A stretch of 64,000 nucleotides of DNA from Photorhabdus noenieputensis (GCF_018448935.1 NZ_RCWC01000008.1:1-64000); one strand, 5' to 3'; positions 43,671 through 52,018 are shown, counted from the stretch's first letter. The notes: generated by a model not told the origin, from the letters alone. A program made the numbers and translations.

Positions 43671-44987
43671 GTGAGCGCCAGCCCTAGTAGTAATACCAAC
43701 CTTAGTCGTAATACCGACCTTAGTCGTAATAGTAATAATAGTAGTATCAGTGAAAATCCGGCTCTTGGTCATCATCTTGTCCAAAATGTTCAACATAAGA
43801 AAAACCACATTCAGAAAGACGATCCTCTCTATGTTAAAGTTACATTGTCACTCTTTACCGTAGGGTTAGCTGCATTTGCCCTACTCTATTTCGTTCAACC
43901 AATCTTACCCATGCTGTCGGATGATTTTGGTGTTTCTCCCGCTACCAGTAGCTTATCTCTATCCCTTTCAACTGGCATGCTAGCATTGGGCTTATTAATC
44001 ACAGGTCCTCTGTCTGATGCTATTGGCCGTAAAAATGTGATGGTAACGGCACTATTTGCCGCTGCATTTTTCACTTTGCTCAGTGCATTTATAACCAGTT
44101 GGCATGGAATCCTGATTGTACGCGCTCTGGTTGGTTTATCTCTTAGTGGCGTAGCCGCCGTGGCAATGACTTATCTTAGTGAAGAAATCCACCCTAACTT
44201 TGTTGCTTTATCAATGGGACTTTATGTTAGTGGTAATTCTATTGGCGGCATGAGTGGACGATTAATATCGGGTGTTATCACTGATTATTTCTCATGGCGG
44301 GTTTCTGTCATCGTACTAGGTTTATTAGCATTAATTGCGGCAATGATGTTTTGGCGTATGTTGCCTGAATCACGTCATTTTAGACCAAGCTCTCTCAAGC
44401 CTAAATCTTTATTAGTCAATCTGAGATTACATTTTCGTGATAAAGGATTGCCATTACTGTTTTTTGAAGCCTTTTTACTCATGGGCAGTTTTGTTACCCT
44501 ATTTAATTACATAAGTTATCGTTTATTAGATTCACCTTACCATTTTAATCAATCAATTGTCGGTATGTTATCTATTGTTTATTTGGCAGGGACATTCGGC
44601 GCATCTAAAGTGGGCACATTAGCTAATCAATATGGACTCGGAAAAGTGCTGATCGCGACGATAAGTATGATGCTGATCGGTACGCTTATTACCTTATTCT
44701 CATCTGCGGTGATGATTATCATTGGGATGATAGTCCTCACTTTTGGTTTCTTTGCTGCACATGCTGTTGCCAGTAGTTGGGTCGGACGTCGTGCTCGCCG
44801 GGCCAAAGCACAAGCCTCTTCCCTTTATCTGTTTTGTTATTATTTTGGTTCAAGTGTGGTCGGCACTTTTGGCGGTATATTTTGGCTCCAATTAGGTTGG
44901 AATGGCGTTATTTTATTTATTGCCATTCTTATCTTCTTGGCTCTACTTTTAGGGTTTAAACTCGCCAAACTTACAGAAGCAAGGTAA
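43671..44987 (+). CDS. ynfM: MFS transporter YnfM
   Basis: The 438-residue transporter has about 12 hydrophobic segments. Its sequence follows E. coli YnfM closely: LYFVQPILPMLSDDFGVSPA, GPLSDAIGRKNVMVTAL (MFS motif A) and LSGVAAVAMTYLSEEIHP. It belongs to the AraJ-like drug/metabolite exporter group. GTG start with AGGAAATT upstream. The first ~50 residues form a Ser/Asn-rich cytoplasmic tail encoded by tandem repeats and are not conserved in E. coli. The divergent ynfL probably regulates it. Confidence 0.9.
   Translation: MSASPSSNTNLSRNTDLSRNSNNSSISENPALGHHLVQNVQHKKNHIQKDDPLYVKVTLSLFTVGLAAFALLYFVQPILPMLSDDFGVSPATSSLSLSLSTGMLALGLLITGPLSDAIGRKNVMVTALFAAAFFTLLSAFITSWHGILIVRALVGLSLSGVAAVAMTYLSEEIHPNFVALSMGLYVSGNSIGGMSGRLISGVITDYFSWRVSVIVLGLLALIAAMMFWRMLPESRHFRPSSLKPKSLLVNLRLHFRDKGLPLLFFEAFLLMGSFVTLFNYISYRLLDSPYHFNQSIVGMLSIVYLAGTFGASKVGTLANQYGLGKVLIATISMMLIGTLITLFSSAVMIIIGMIVLTFGFFAAHAVASSWVGRRARRAKAQASSLYLFCYYFGSSVVGTFGGIFWLQLGWNGVILFIAILIFLALLLGFKLAKLTEAR
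43686..43739 (+). repeat. 18-bp tandem repeat in the ynfM N-terminal codons
   Basis: Nearly three copies of an 18-bp unit (tagtcgtaataccgacct) encode SNTNL-SRNTDL-SRNSNN. Slippage here would change the length of the transporter's cytoplasmic N-tail in steps of six residues without breaking the frame. Confidence 0.75.
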
Positions 44988-45023
44988 TAGAAAGAGAGAA
45001 CGAGGCAGTTAAAGAAACCTATT

Positions 45024-45150
45024 TATACCCGTCATCTTTCAAGTTGCCTCTTTGTTGGCTGCACTCGCTCACCCCGGTCACATAGTTTTCTATGCTCCCG
45101 GGGATTCGTTCCCTTGCCGTCGCGATGCATCTTGAAATCCATTGGGTATA
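45024..45150 (-). repeat. ERIC element (full, 127 bp, reverse orientation)
   Basis: Fourth complete copy, inverted relative to the others, from tatacccgtcatc to cattgggtata. It lies between the convergent ynfM and the hypothetical gene at 45168 and could act as their terminator hairpin. Confidence 0.95.
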
Positions 45151-45167
45151 TACAACCAAGCCATTGA

Positions 45168-45701
45168 CTAATTAATAATGACTTCAAAATCTGTGGAAAT
45201 TAAATTTGCTAAAAAATTTGAACTCACTTTATTTTTTACAAAAAAAGAGAGATTTGGAAAAATAGAGCCTTTACCACTATAACTTAATTCACCCTCTTTT
45301 ATAATATAACAACAGGGTTCAATTAAATTTATGCTGTACTCTCCGGCACCTGTATCATCGGAATAGATGCCAAAATTATCAAAACCGTTCTCAACGTATT
45401 CCCCATTATTGAAAAACCAATCTTGAGTTGGCTTCTCCCTAGACATTTCTGCTGTAAAATTTCGTGGAGTGAAAAACTGTGCTTTAAACGTGAATGCAAG
45501 ATAAAGATTTGAAACATTTGGATAACAAAATAAGTTGCGAAATTCTGAAATATTCCGGCCATCCAACCATATAAATCCTGGAGTACCAATGCGAAAATTC
45601 AAATTTTCTGCTTTCCACTTCTCTATCTTTCTATCGGGTGCTAATGGGAATTTCATGACGATACCATTTGGAGCATATTTGTTTACATAAATATTAGTCA
45701 T
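45168..45701 (-). CDS. Hypothetical protein
   Basis: The 177-residue soluble protein has no signal or membrane segment and is rich in Phe, Asn and Ser (FRIGTPGFIWLDGRNISEF, IYSDDTGAGEYSINLIEPCC). It is predicted to be mostly beta. No family recognised. GAGG lies nine bases before the ATG chosen; the ATG one codon earlier is equally placed. Single gene. Confidence 0.6.
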   Translation of the reverse strand: MTNIYVNKYAPNGIVMKFPLAPDRKIEKWKAENLNFRIGTPGFIWLDGRNISEFRNLFCYPNVSNLYLAFTFKAQFFTPRNFTAEMSREKPTQDWFFNNGEYVENGFDNFGIYSDDTGAGEYSINLIEPCCYIIKEGELSYSGKGSIFPNLSFFVKNKVSSNFLANLISTDFEVIIN

Positions 45702-45704
45702 CAT

Positions 45705-46109
45705 TGTGCCTCATTTTTTAATTGATTTACTTGGCTCAATCGCCCCAACCTTGTTTATTATCTCTTTTTCACAGTATAATGCCATAATCTGATTACCGCT
45801 AATATTCCACGGTTAAAATCACTTCATATTCATCATATTGCTAAGAAAATAACAAGATGATTAAGAAAATAGTAAAATACCGAAATTTATTTAGGATAAA
45901 TGCAAAATATTCACCTATTGAAAAATTATTATCAACACTGATATCAATATTAAAATAATATACAAGAAGATTATTCCCATGTGGAAATAAACAGGAAATC
46001 GAGTAACGAGAATACGCCGGATTAATACCTTAAAAACTTTTTGGGATTTTAACTCGATATCTCCGCCTACATTGAGAGAAAATTTACAACAATTTTTACT
46101 AACGTGTTG
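45705..46109. other. AT-rich divergent intergenic region
   Basis: About 400 bp lie between the hypothetical gene (minus) and the mazEF operator. A minus-strand ORF of 65 codons (45915-46112) has low-complexity hydrophobic content and no ribosome site, and I do not accept it. Nothing else seen. Confidence 0.4.
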
Positions 46110-46151
46110 CATGTAACGTTTTTTTGGTTATATTATAGACATCGTTACATG
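46110..46151 (+). promoter_or_regulatory. Inverted-repeat operator and promoter of mazEF
   Basis: CATGTAACG (46110-46118) and its perfect complement CGTTACATG (46143-46151) flank a T-rich stretch containing TTGGTT and TATTAT. The arms are 33 bp apart centre to centre, about three helical turns, so two repressor dimers could sit on the same DNA face and enclose the promoter. This fits autoregulation by an antitoxin or antitoxin-toxin complex. Confidence 0.65.
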
Positions 46152-46166
46152 TCACGAGGGTGAAGT

Positions 46167-46385
46167 ATGAATAAGGTTGCAGATCGTGTCAAAAAACACA
46201 GACAACAGCTCAGGATGTCAGGATTAAGGCCCGTTCAAATATGGGTGCCTGATACACGCCTTCCTCATTTTAAAGAAGAGTGTCGGCGTCAAAGCCGTCT
46301 GGCTATGGCAACACAGGACAAGGAAACGGATACACTATTGGAAAACGCGATAAATGAACTAGCTGATTCAGGAGACTGGGAGTGA
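46167..46385 (+). CDS. mazE: MazE-type antitoxin (DUF3018)
   Basis: The 72-residue protein NKVADRVKKHRQQLRMSGLR, then PVQIWVPDTRLPHFKEECRRQ, is an antitoxin of the DUF3018/MazE-like group. It has an N-terminal DNA-binding segment and an acidic C-terminus (ELADSGDWE) that binds the toxin. AGGGTGAAG supports the start. Its stop overlaps the toxin's GTG start (GTGA). Confidence 0.82.
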   Translation: MNKVADRVKKHRQQLRMSGLRPVQIWVPDTRLPHFKEECRRQSRLAMATQDKETDTLLENAINELADSGDWE

Positions 46386-46708
46386 AACGGGGAGACTTGA
46401 TAACAGTTGCTCTACAAGGGGCTTATGGCAAGCCCCGCCCTGCGCTGGTTATCCAATCTGACAACTTTGATGAACATCCCAGTGTTACTATTTTGCCCGT
46501 GACCTCAACATTAATTGATGCACCACTTTTCCGGGTGATGATCGAGCCTCTTCCTGAAACAAATCTTGAAAAACCGTCACAGGTCATGATTGATAAAACC
46601 ATGACTCTCCCGAAAGAAAAAGCTGGCGCAGTATTTGGTAAACTCGATTACGCGACGATGCAACAAGTGGATCGATGTTTAGCTTTGTTTTTAGGTATCG
46701 CAAAATAA
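46382..46708 (+). CDS. mazF: MazF/PemK-type endoribonuclease toxin
   Basis: The 108-residue protein has the MazF/PemK pattern KRGDLITVALQGAYGKPRPALVIQSD, VTILPVTSTLIDAP and 'SQVMIDKTMTLPKEKAGAVFGKLD'. The basic loop between the first strands and the conserved Arg-Pro and Thr/Ser residues are present. It is therefore probably an active mRNA interferase held by the preceding antitoxin. It appears complete, in contrast to the other TA loci in the window. Confidence 0.88.
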   Translation: MKRGDLITVALQGAYGKPRPALVIQSDNFDEHPSVTILPVTSTLIDAPLFRVMIEPLPETNLEKPSQVMIDKTMTLPKEKAGAVFGKLDYATMQQVDRCLALFLGIAK

Positions 46709-46786
46709 AAAAATCATCATCATATAACTTCTTGCAAAATAGTTTTAAATTCAATTTTCGACTTCTCATAAAAGGCGACATCCATG

Positions 46787-46852
46787 ATAACTATGTGACC
46801 GGGGTGAGCGAGCGCAGCCAACAAAGAGGCAACTTGAAAGATGACGGGTATA
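46787..46852 (+). repeat. Half ERIC element
   Basis: Only the right 66 bp of an ERIC remain, from ataactatgtgaccgggg to gatgacgggtata, about 80 bp after mazF. The left half has been replaced by sequence that follows the toxin gene. Confidence 0.85.
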
Positions 46853-46896
46853 TTTAATCAGTCAAAAACAACAGACAAGCAAGACTTTATTTATGA

Positions 46897-47592
46897 TTAA
46901 CAAGTCGCTATCGGCCGTAAAACAATTTCTGCCGGACAACTACCTACTGGATGCTGAAGAATAAAAACAATCGCGTCAGTGACGGATGAAAGCGGGACAG
47001 TTCCTACACCATTTGGTAATACCGCACCTAACACTTCAAGCTGACCCGGTGAGATTGCACATACTCGTACACCTTGTTTCCATAGTTCTTGTTGTAACGC
47101 TACAGTAAACCCAACGACTGCCCATTTTGATGCTGCATAGCAACTAGCCCCAGGCAAACTGGCTTTTCCAGCCAAAGAGCTAATATTGATAACCGAGGGC
47201 TGTGCGCTTGATAATAGATGTGGCAAAGCGAGATATGTCATATGAATTAAAGCAGTGACATTAGTCGTAATAACCTGATCAATTTCTTCCGGTATTAGAT
47301 CCACCAGTTTGCCAAAATGGAAAGCGCCGGCATTATTGATTAATACATCCAATCCACCCAACTTTGCACAGGTGAAATCTATCAACTGCTGGCGGAAATT
47401 ATCATGACAGATGTCCCCAGCAAATGAATATATTTCGCAGTTATCCTGATATTGTCGGGACAATTCTTTAAGTCGATTCTCACATCTTCCGGTTACTACC
47501 ATTCGAGAATCATTGCCTGCAAGCATTTCAGTGATTGCGTGACCAAGCAGGCCACTGGCACCGGTGAGTAATACACGTTTACCACGCAACAC
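46897..47592 (-). CDS. Short-chain dehydrogenase/reductase
   Basis: The 231-residue SDR has KRVLLTGASGLLGHAITEML (TGxxxGxG form), TGRCENRL suggesting NADP use, LINNAGAFHFG, ISSLAGKASLPGA (catalytic Ser) and YAASKWAVVG (Tyr, Lys). GTG start with GGGAGGGAAG directly upstream. It is the last gene of the minus-strand unit with the peptide and the HEAT-cupin genes, 109 bp after the peptide. It may reduce an oxidised group installed by them, by position only. Confidence 0.82.
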   Translation of the reverse strand: MLRGKRVLLTGASGLLGHAITEMLAGNDSRMVVTGRCENRLKELSRQYQDNCEIYSFAGDICHDNFRQQLIDFTCAKLGGLDVLINNAGAFHFGKLVDLIPEEIDQVITTNVTALIHMTYLALPHLLSSAQPSVINISSLAGKASLPGASCYAASKWAVVGFTVALQQELWKQGVRVCAISPGQLEVLGAVLPNGVGTVPLSSVTDAIVFILQHPVGSCPAEIVLRPIATC

Positions 47593-47701
47593 CTTCCCTC
47601 CCTAATAACTCAAAATAGCGGACCTCCATCCGGTGGTATTATTCGCCAATTAGAAATCCGCTCAACTTTATATTGCTATCAAATAGCTACAGAATTATTT
47701 A

Positions 47702-47884
47702 TCATTCGTGTTTTGATGATTCGGTACAAGAACGACAACCAAAGCCAAGCACCCTTCCCGCTTCACTACCAGATAAGGTACGCGGTACGGCCCCAGCCAG
47801 ACTAACCGGTTGGGAAAAAGTCGCTAACCGGAGAGAATTTTCCATTTGGCCTGTTTCAATCTTGCCCAATTTAGTGTTTTTCAT
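47702..47884 (-). CDS. 60-residue peptide, candidate RiPP precursor
   Basis: The frame has a strong ribosome site (AGAGG, eight bases from the ATG). Its N-terminal half has the look of a leader (MKNTKLGKIETGQMENSLRL, then ATFSQPVSLAGAV). Its short C-terminal part holds two Cys in a CxxC and many Ser, Thr and Arg (VLGFGCRSCTESSKHE). There is no signal peptide. It lies between three putative oxygenase genes and a reductase gene on the same strand. No homologue is recognised. A small antitoxin-like or structural peptide cannot be excluded. Confidence 0.5.
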   Translation of the reverse strand: MKNTKLGKIETGQMENSLRLATFSQPVSLAGAVPRTLSGSEAGRVLGFGCRSCTESSKHE

Positions 47885-47943
47885 ATAATTTACCTCTTTT
47901 TTATATTAGTGCGTCTGATATGACGCGGTACTATTAACGCTCG

Positions 47944-48867
47944 CTAGGCCAGCGCTAACATACATTGCTGAGCTTGCACACGGACATAACTACTGGGATC
48001 ACTCATGGCAAGGTGATAAATCTGATCACGATATTGTGTATCGGTAGAAAAACTCAGCATGGAAACAAAAGCGATAGAACGTAGCTCTTCACGAGTATGG
48101 CTGCTGGCAATTATATGCAGTAGCTCTCTGCTACGTTCATTGCCTTCTTTCATCAAAACAGAAAACAAGGCTTTATGTGCACGAAATCGTTCAAACCGCC
48201 CGTTTTTAATACGTGCAACCTGAAAGCCAGAATTATTTTCCCTATCCAGATCAAATTCATATTGGCGCTGTCCATTCCCTCTGGGTTGAATGATGATATT
48301 GATAGAGACGGATAAATTTGGTGGTGGAAATTGAATATGCATATCTTTACTGCGAAAGAAAAATATGACTTTGCCTGGGGATAACATTTGTTCGCCAAAG
48401 TAATTCATAGCGACTTCTTCACCCTCAACGCCATCAACACTGTCATAGTCGTATTCATAAAGACGTGTCGTATAGCCATCACCAAAAAAGTTAGTTGTCA
48501 AAAAATCAAAATTATGGTCATGAGGTTCTAGCCAGGAAAATGGGGCGGGTGCTGACTGAGGACCAGGTGGTAACCATAGAACCATGCGAATAGCAAATCT
48601 CCAGTCGCTGTACAGAATAAATGTCGGTGGCTGAACATCGTTTCCAGACTGGAACTGGTTAGGGGAGACTAATTGGTCACAGATGATGTCCAATATTTCT
48701 TGCTTGTTAGCCGCAAAATCTACCAACCATTGACTGGCTATCTCTATCTCTTCCCGCTGGTAATGGCCACAGGAAACATTGTCCACCATATTACTGGTCT
48801 TCAAAAGCTGAACCAACTCAGGCAATGCCAATGGCTTACCGGGTTTAGGCGTGAATTCAAGCGTCAT
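47944..48867 (-). CDS. Cupin-like putative oxygenase with C-terminal HEAT repeats (copy 2)
   Basis: This 307-residue protein is a paralogue of the upstream gene, aligning without major gaps. Both share the segment H116-D117-H118 (LEPHDHNFDFLTTNFFGDGY here), a later H177 (DMHIQF), the pattern Y-x-Y-D and a strand NLSVSINIII. This is consistent with a metal-binding cupin/2-oxoglutarate-oxygenase-like barrel. The last ~90 residues form HEAT-like helices (ELLHIIASSHTREELRSIAF, SSYVRVQAQQCML). Start at the ATG with GGAG seven bases before; it overlaps the upstream gene by 11 bases. Reaction unknown. Confidence 0.62.
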   Translation of the reverse strand: MTLEFTPKPGKPLALPELVQLLKTSNMVDNVSCGHYQREEIEIASQWLVDFAANKQEILDIICDQLVSPNQFQSGNDVQPPTFILYSDWRFAIRMVLWLPPGPQSAPAPFSWLEPHDHNFDFLTTNFFGDGYTTRLYEYDYDSVDGVEGEEVAMNYFGEQMLSPGKVIFFFRSKDMHIQFPPPNLSVSINIIIQPRGNGQRQYEFDLDRENNSGFQVARIKNGRFERFRAHKALFSVLMKEGNERSRELLHIIASSHTREELRSIAFVSMLSFSTDTQYRDQIYHLAMSDPSSYVRVQAQQCMLALA

Positions 48868-49780
48868 GAATTTTCTCCTGCAAAGTTGCCAATACTGCCT
48901 GAATCGCATTACGAACATAGTTGCTATTGTCAGCCAATGCGCTATCAATCAACGATTGTGGGGCCTGATGACGAAGAATAGCAGCCCATGCCATTGCCCT
49001 GGCTTCTTCCGACTGGTGAGTTTTAGCAATATGGATCAACAGTTTTTGTGTACGTAGATTCCCCTGATGCGCCATCAATGAAAAAATCGAGCGTTGGGAA
49101 ATTACCCGTTGTAAGCTATTGAATATTGGTTTACCAACAATACGCCCTTCCGATTCCGATAATTCAAAAATCGTTTGTCGAACTGAAGGAATACTTTTAG
49201 GAATAATGAGATTCAAAGATGCTGATAACGAAACAGGTTCATGCTGAATGTGCACATCCTTATTCGCGTAATAATAAATAATATCCCCTTCTTCCAGAAA
49301 CATATCCCCTGCGTAGCTGAAAAGTGTTTCCCCGCTGTCACTCTGCTCGATCTGAGAATAGTCAAAACCATACAGAGAAGTACGATATCCAGGACCAAAA
49401 AAACCCACACTCATCAGGTCAAATGCATGATCATGGGCATAACGATAGGAAAAAGGGATACTCCGAGCCTGAAATCCCGTAGGTATCCAGACCATTAAAC
49501 GCAATGTAAAAACTGGGCAAGTGTACAAAACATAGCTTTGTGATTGTCCATTATTGGTATCTTGGAAAGTTTCAGGTGTCACTAAGGCATTACTTATATG
49601 TTGCAACATTTCATGGCGATTAAGCGCTAAAGCCTTAAGATGAGTTGCTGTATTTAACATATCATCCTGGCTATAACAGGATGCTCTCAAACTCTCAAGC
49701 ACGCCGGAATCGGTCAGATATTCAATTAAAGCCGTCAAAGTGATTTGAAAGCCAGGCTCGACTGCCAATTTTATCGCCAT
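48857..49780 (-). CDS. Cupin-like putative oxygenase with C-terminal HEAT repeats (copy 1)
   Basis: The 307-residue protein has the same plan as its downstream paralogue: H116-D117-H118 (RYAHDHAFDLMSVGFFGPGY), H177 (DVHIQH), strand SLSASLNLIIP, then a C-terminal HEAT-like tail (LLIHIAKTHQSEEARAMAW, NSNYVRNAIQAVL). GGGAGG lies eight bases before the ATG, inside the previous gene's end, with two bases between the genes, so translation is coupled. The duplication suggests two successive or two differently specific modifications. Confidence 0.62.
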   Translation of the reverse strand: MAIKLAVEPGFQITLTALIEYLTDSGVLESLRASCYSQDDMLNTATHLKALALNRHEMLQHISNALVTPETFQDTNNGQSQSYVLYTCPVFTLRLMVWIPTGFQARSIPFSYRYAHDHAFDLMSVGFFGPGYRTSLYGFDYSQIEQSDSGETLFSYAGDMFLEEGDIIYYYANKDVHIQHEPVSLSASLNLIIPKSIPSVRQTIFELSESEGRIVGKPIFNSLQRVISQRSIFSLMAHQGNLRTQKLLIHIAKTHQSEEARAMAWAAILRHQAPQSLIDSALADNSNYVRNAIQAVLATLQEKIHDA

Positions 49781-49782
49781 GT

Positions 49783-51600
49783 TTAGTCCTCCCTTGCAAC
49801 GTCAAACCCACTGAGCCGTAAACTATTTTTTGCCGTTTCTCGCATCATCATATCGGTATCTTCACGAGCTATCTGGTGTAACAATGCCAGACACGCAGCA
49901 CTATCAATCTGTGCAAGACTTTCAACCGCCTCCCAGCGAACAAAATTGGCATAATCAGATGTCGCAAGTTTCTCCAGTACAGCACTTGCGCCATGATATT
50001 TCATCGCCCCCAGCAGCCGGACATATAGCTGAATACGTGACGCACTTAAATTAGTACAAATGGTTTCGACGGGTTGTAAGCTCACTCGATCGTAAATCCA
50101 ACTAATCCACCCTTTAGCATCTGAATGTGCAATGAGTAAGAAAGAGCCATTACGATTCTCATAACCGAAATCAAGAATATCCTCGTAAGCTTTAAAGCTA
50201 TATAGCTGGTTTGGTTCGAAAGTAAAAACGCCTAATGAAGTCAATGCTTCTGGTTGTACAAATGGATCATTATGATTAATTTTACATTTGTAATATGGAA
50301 CTTGTATTGCCTCTTGTGATGGATTGATGATAAAAGTATCGAATTCATTGACGTACAGTCTTTCATTATTGGTTTTGCCAATAAAGCGAACAAGTAAATG
50401 AAAGTTTTTCTGTCGGTGAATATAAATACTATCTTCAGAAAGAAGTTCATATTTATCAGTAATTTCTTTCTTTTCTAACAGATCATTTAATATATCGATA
50501 ATGTTATCACGTGATAACTTACCCAAAACCTCACCAACCGACCAGAAATCTCCACCATTATCCGCCATCTTCTTGGTAATTATTTCCTGCAATTGGGCTA
50601 ATTTGGCAATTTCTTCCGCTGCCTGCTCATCAAAATGTAACTGTTTACTCTTGCTAGCTTTGGGTAATCCATGTTTTTCATATAGCGAGGAAAAATAACT
50701 ATCACGTGAAGCACGTAACCAGTCTGATAGAGAAATATTTTTTTCTTCTGCCTCAGTGATAAGATTATCAATGCCTTTTTTCGCGATTAACTGGGCAATA
50801 CCTTTATTAATGAGCATGTTTTCCAAACGATCTTCTGTTTCTTTATTCACTACAATACCCATTCCAACTGAATATTGTGGCGTATTGCCAATATGATAAT
50901 GATGTGGTGGAAGAATAAATATATCACCAGCCTCTATTATCCAGTTATCGGCATAAGGCCGTAGTTTCTCCATATTAAACCGATATTTTATTCCCTCTAT
51001 TTCTTCAAAAATATCCTTATTAAACAGAGACATTTCTTTGGCATTAGGCCCACAATGGAAATGCACTACCGAGCTATAAGGATCATCAAGATGAACACCA
51101 AATGGCGTGTACCCATAGTTACCAATAAACAGACAAGTCCCTATGAAAGTATTTCTTTCGCCAAGAATTTTTCGCAAAGGAGCGAAAATAGAAGAAACTG
51201 CTTGAACAATATAATCAGACCAACGTTCAGTGTCATTGACAATCACACAGAACCGTTCCCCCCCAGTAGCTCGTGATATCCAACTCTCAAATGTCTCGTT
51301 TTCATGAAGCTCCGTATAAAGAATAGGATCAATATGTTCCGCGCTCAATCTCCCTTCTATATATACCCGAATTAAAGACTCCTGAGAAACCATCATTTCT
51401 TTTTTCAATATGCTGAATAGTGAAAATAAAACATCATCAGAAAACAACTCAGGATTAAAAGCTTCTTTTATTAACTTAGCTGACATAATCACAGGTTTAT
51501 TAACTTGATCATAAACTTTTTCATCTTCTCTTATCTTATGCATCTGATAATGTTCACAAACCTCATTGAATTTTTTAACGTACTTAATATAAGCGTTCAT
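49783..51600 (-). CDS. JmjC/cupin-8-like putative Fe(II) dioxygenase with C-terminal HEAT repeats
   Basis: The 605-residue protein (from this start) has a JmjC-type core with the metal triad H170-x-D172 (GYTPFGVHLDDPYSS) and H236 (ILPPHHYHIGNTPQYS). A middle winged-helix-like region (FWSVGEVLGKLSRDNIIDIL) follows, and then a C-terminal HEAT-like segment (VLEKLATSDYANFVRWEAVE, CLALLHQIAREDTDMM). Proteins with this fold hydroxylate Asp, Asn, Arg or His residues in peptides and proteins. It is the first gene of the operon. A 36-codon in-frame extension to 51708 reads like a membrane helix without family match and I leave it out. Confidence 0.65.
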   Translation of the reverse strand: MNAYIKYVKKFNEVCEHYQMHKIREDEKVYDQVNKPVIMSAKLIKEAFNPELFSDDVLFSLFSILKKEMMVSQESLIRVYIEGRLSAEHIDPILYTELHENETFESWISRATGGERFCVIVNDTERWSDYIVQAVSSIFAPLRKILGERNTFIGTCLFIGNYGYTPFGVHLDDPYSSVVHFHCGPNAKEMSLFNKDIFEEIEGIKYRFNMEKLRPYADNWIIEAGDIFILPPHHYHIGNTPQYSVGMGIVVNKETEDRLENMLINKGIAQLIAKKGIDNLITEAEEKNISLSDWLRASRDSYFSSLYEKHGLPKASKSKQLHFDEQAAEEIAKLAQLQEIITKKMADNGGDFWSVGEVLGKLSRDNIIDILNDLLEKKEITDKYELLSEDSIYIHRQKNFHLLVRFIGKTNNERLYVNEFDTFIINPSQEAIQVPYYKCKINHNDPFVQPEALTSLGVFTFEPNQLYSFKAYEDILDFGYENRNGSFLLIAHSDAKGWISWIYDRVSLQPVETICTNLSASRIQLYVRLLGAMKYHGASAVLEKLATSDYANFVRWEAVESLAQIDSAACLALLHQIAREDTDMMMRETAKNSLRLSGFDVARED

Positions 51601-51986
51601 ATGTGATCCCGCCTTTTGATGATAACGAAGAGAGAGATAGGTAGGTAGATAAAAAAAATAATAGGTCAGGATGCTAGAATAGCAAGGGACAATTATATAA
51701 GCACTCATTCATGTGAATAGGTCAAGATCCACTTTAGAACACGTTAATTAAAACAGGAACTGGATAAAAAAAACAAACCCAAGAATATGATCTAGAAATA
51801 ATTTATTTTGGTTTCATAATGAGATAATAATTTATTAAAAATAAAATTATAAGGTGATTTCGCATAGTAAATGCAATAAAGTTAAATAATCAGAAGCATT
51901 ATATTGACATATAAATGCGAATAAAATCACATATTTTACAATTAACTATTATAATCCTTGACAATATCTCACTCTATCTTTTGCCT
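51601..51986. other. AT-rich promoter region of the HEAT-cupin operon
   Basis: About 390 bp lie between the oxygenase gene start and the Rhs terminator. It is AT-rich throughout. No repeat or extra gene was seen. It should contain the promoter driving the 51600-46897 operon leftwards. Confidence 0.4.
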
Positions 51987-52018
51987 CAAAAAAACCAAAA
52001 GGCGACGCAAGCGTCGCC
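51987..52018 (-). terminator. Rho-independent terminator of the Rhs operon
   Basis: A perfect 8-bp GC-rich stem (GGCGACGC tt GCGTCGCC on the minus strand) is followed by TTTTGGTTTTTTTG, 45 bp after the Rhs stop. It separates the two minus-strand operons. Confidence 0.9.

Noticed and set aside
45915-46112. 65-codon minus-strand ORF upstream of mazE
   Set aside because: Low-complexity hydrophobic translation, no ribosome site, and it overlaps the mazEF operator.
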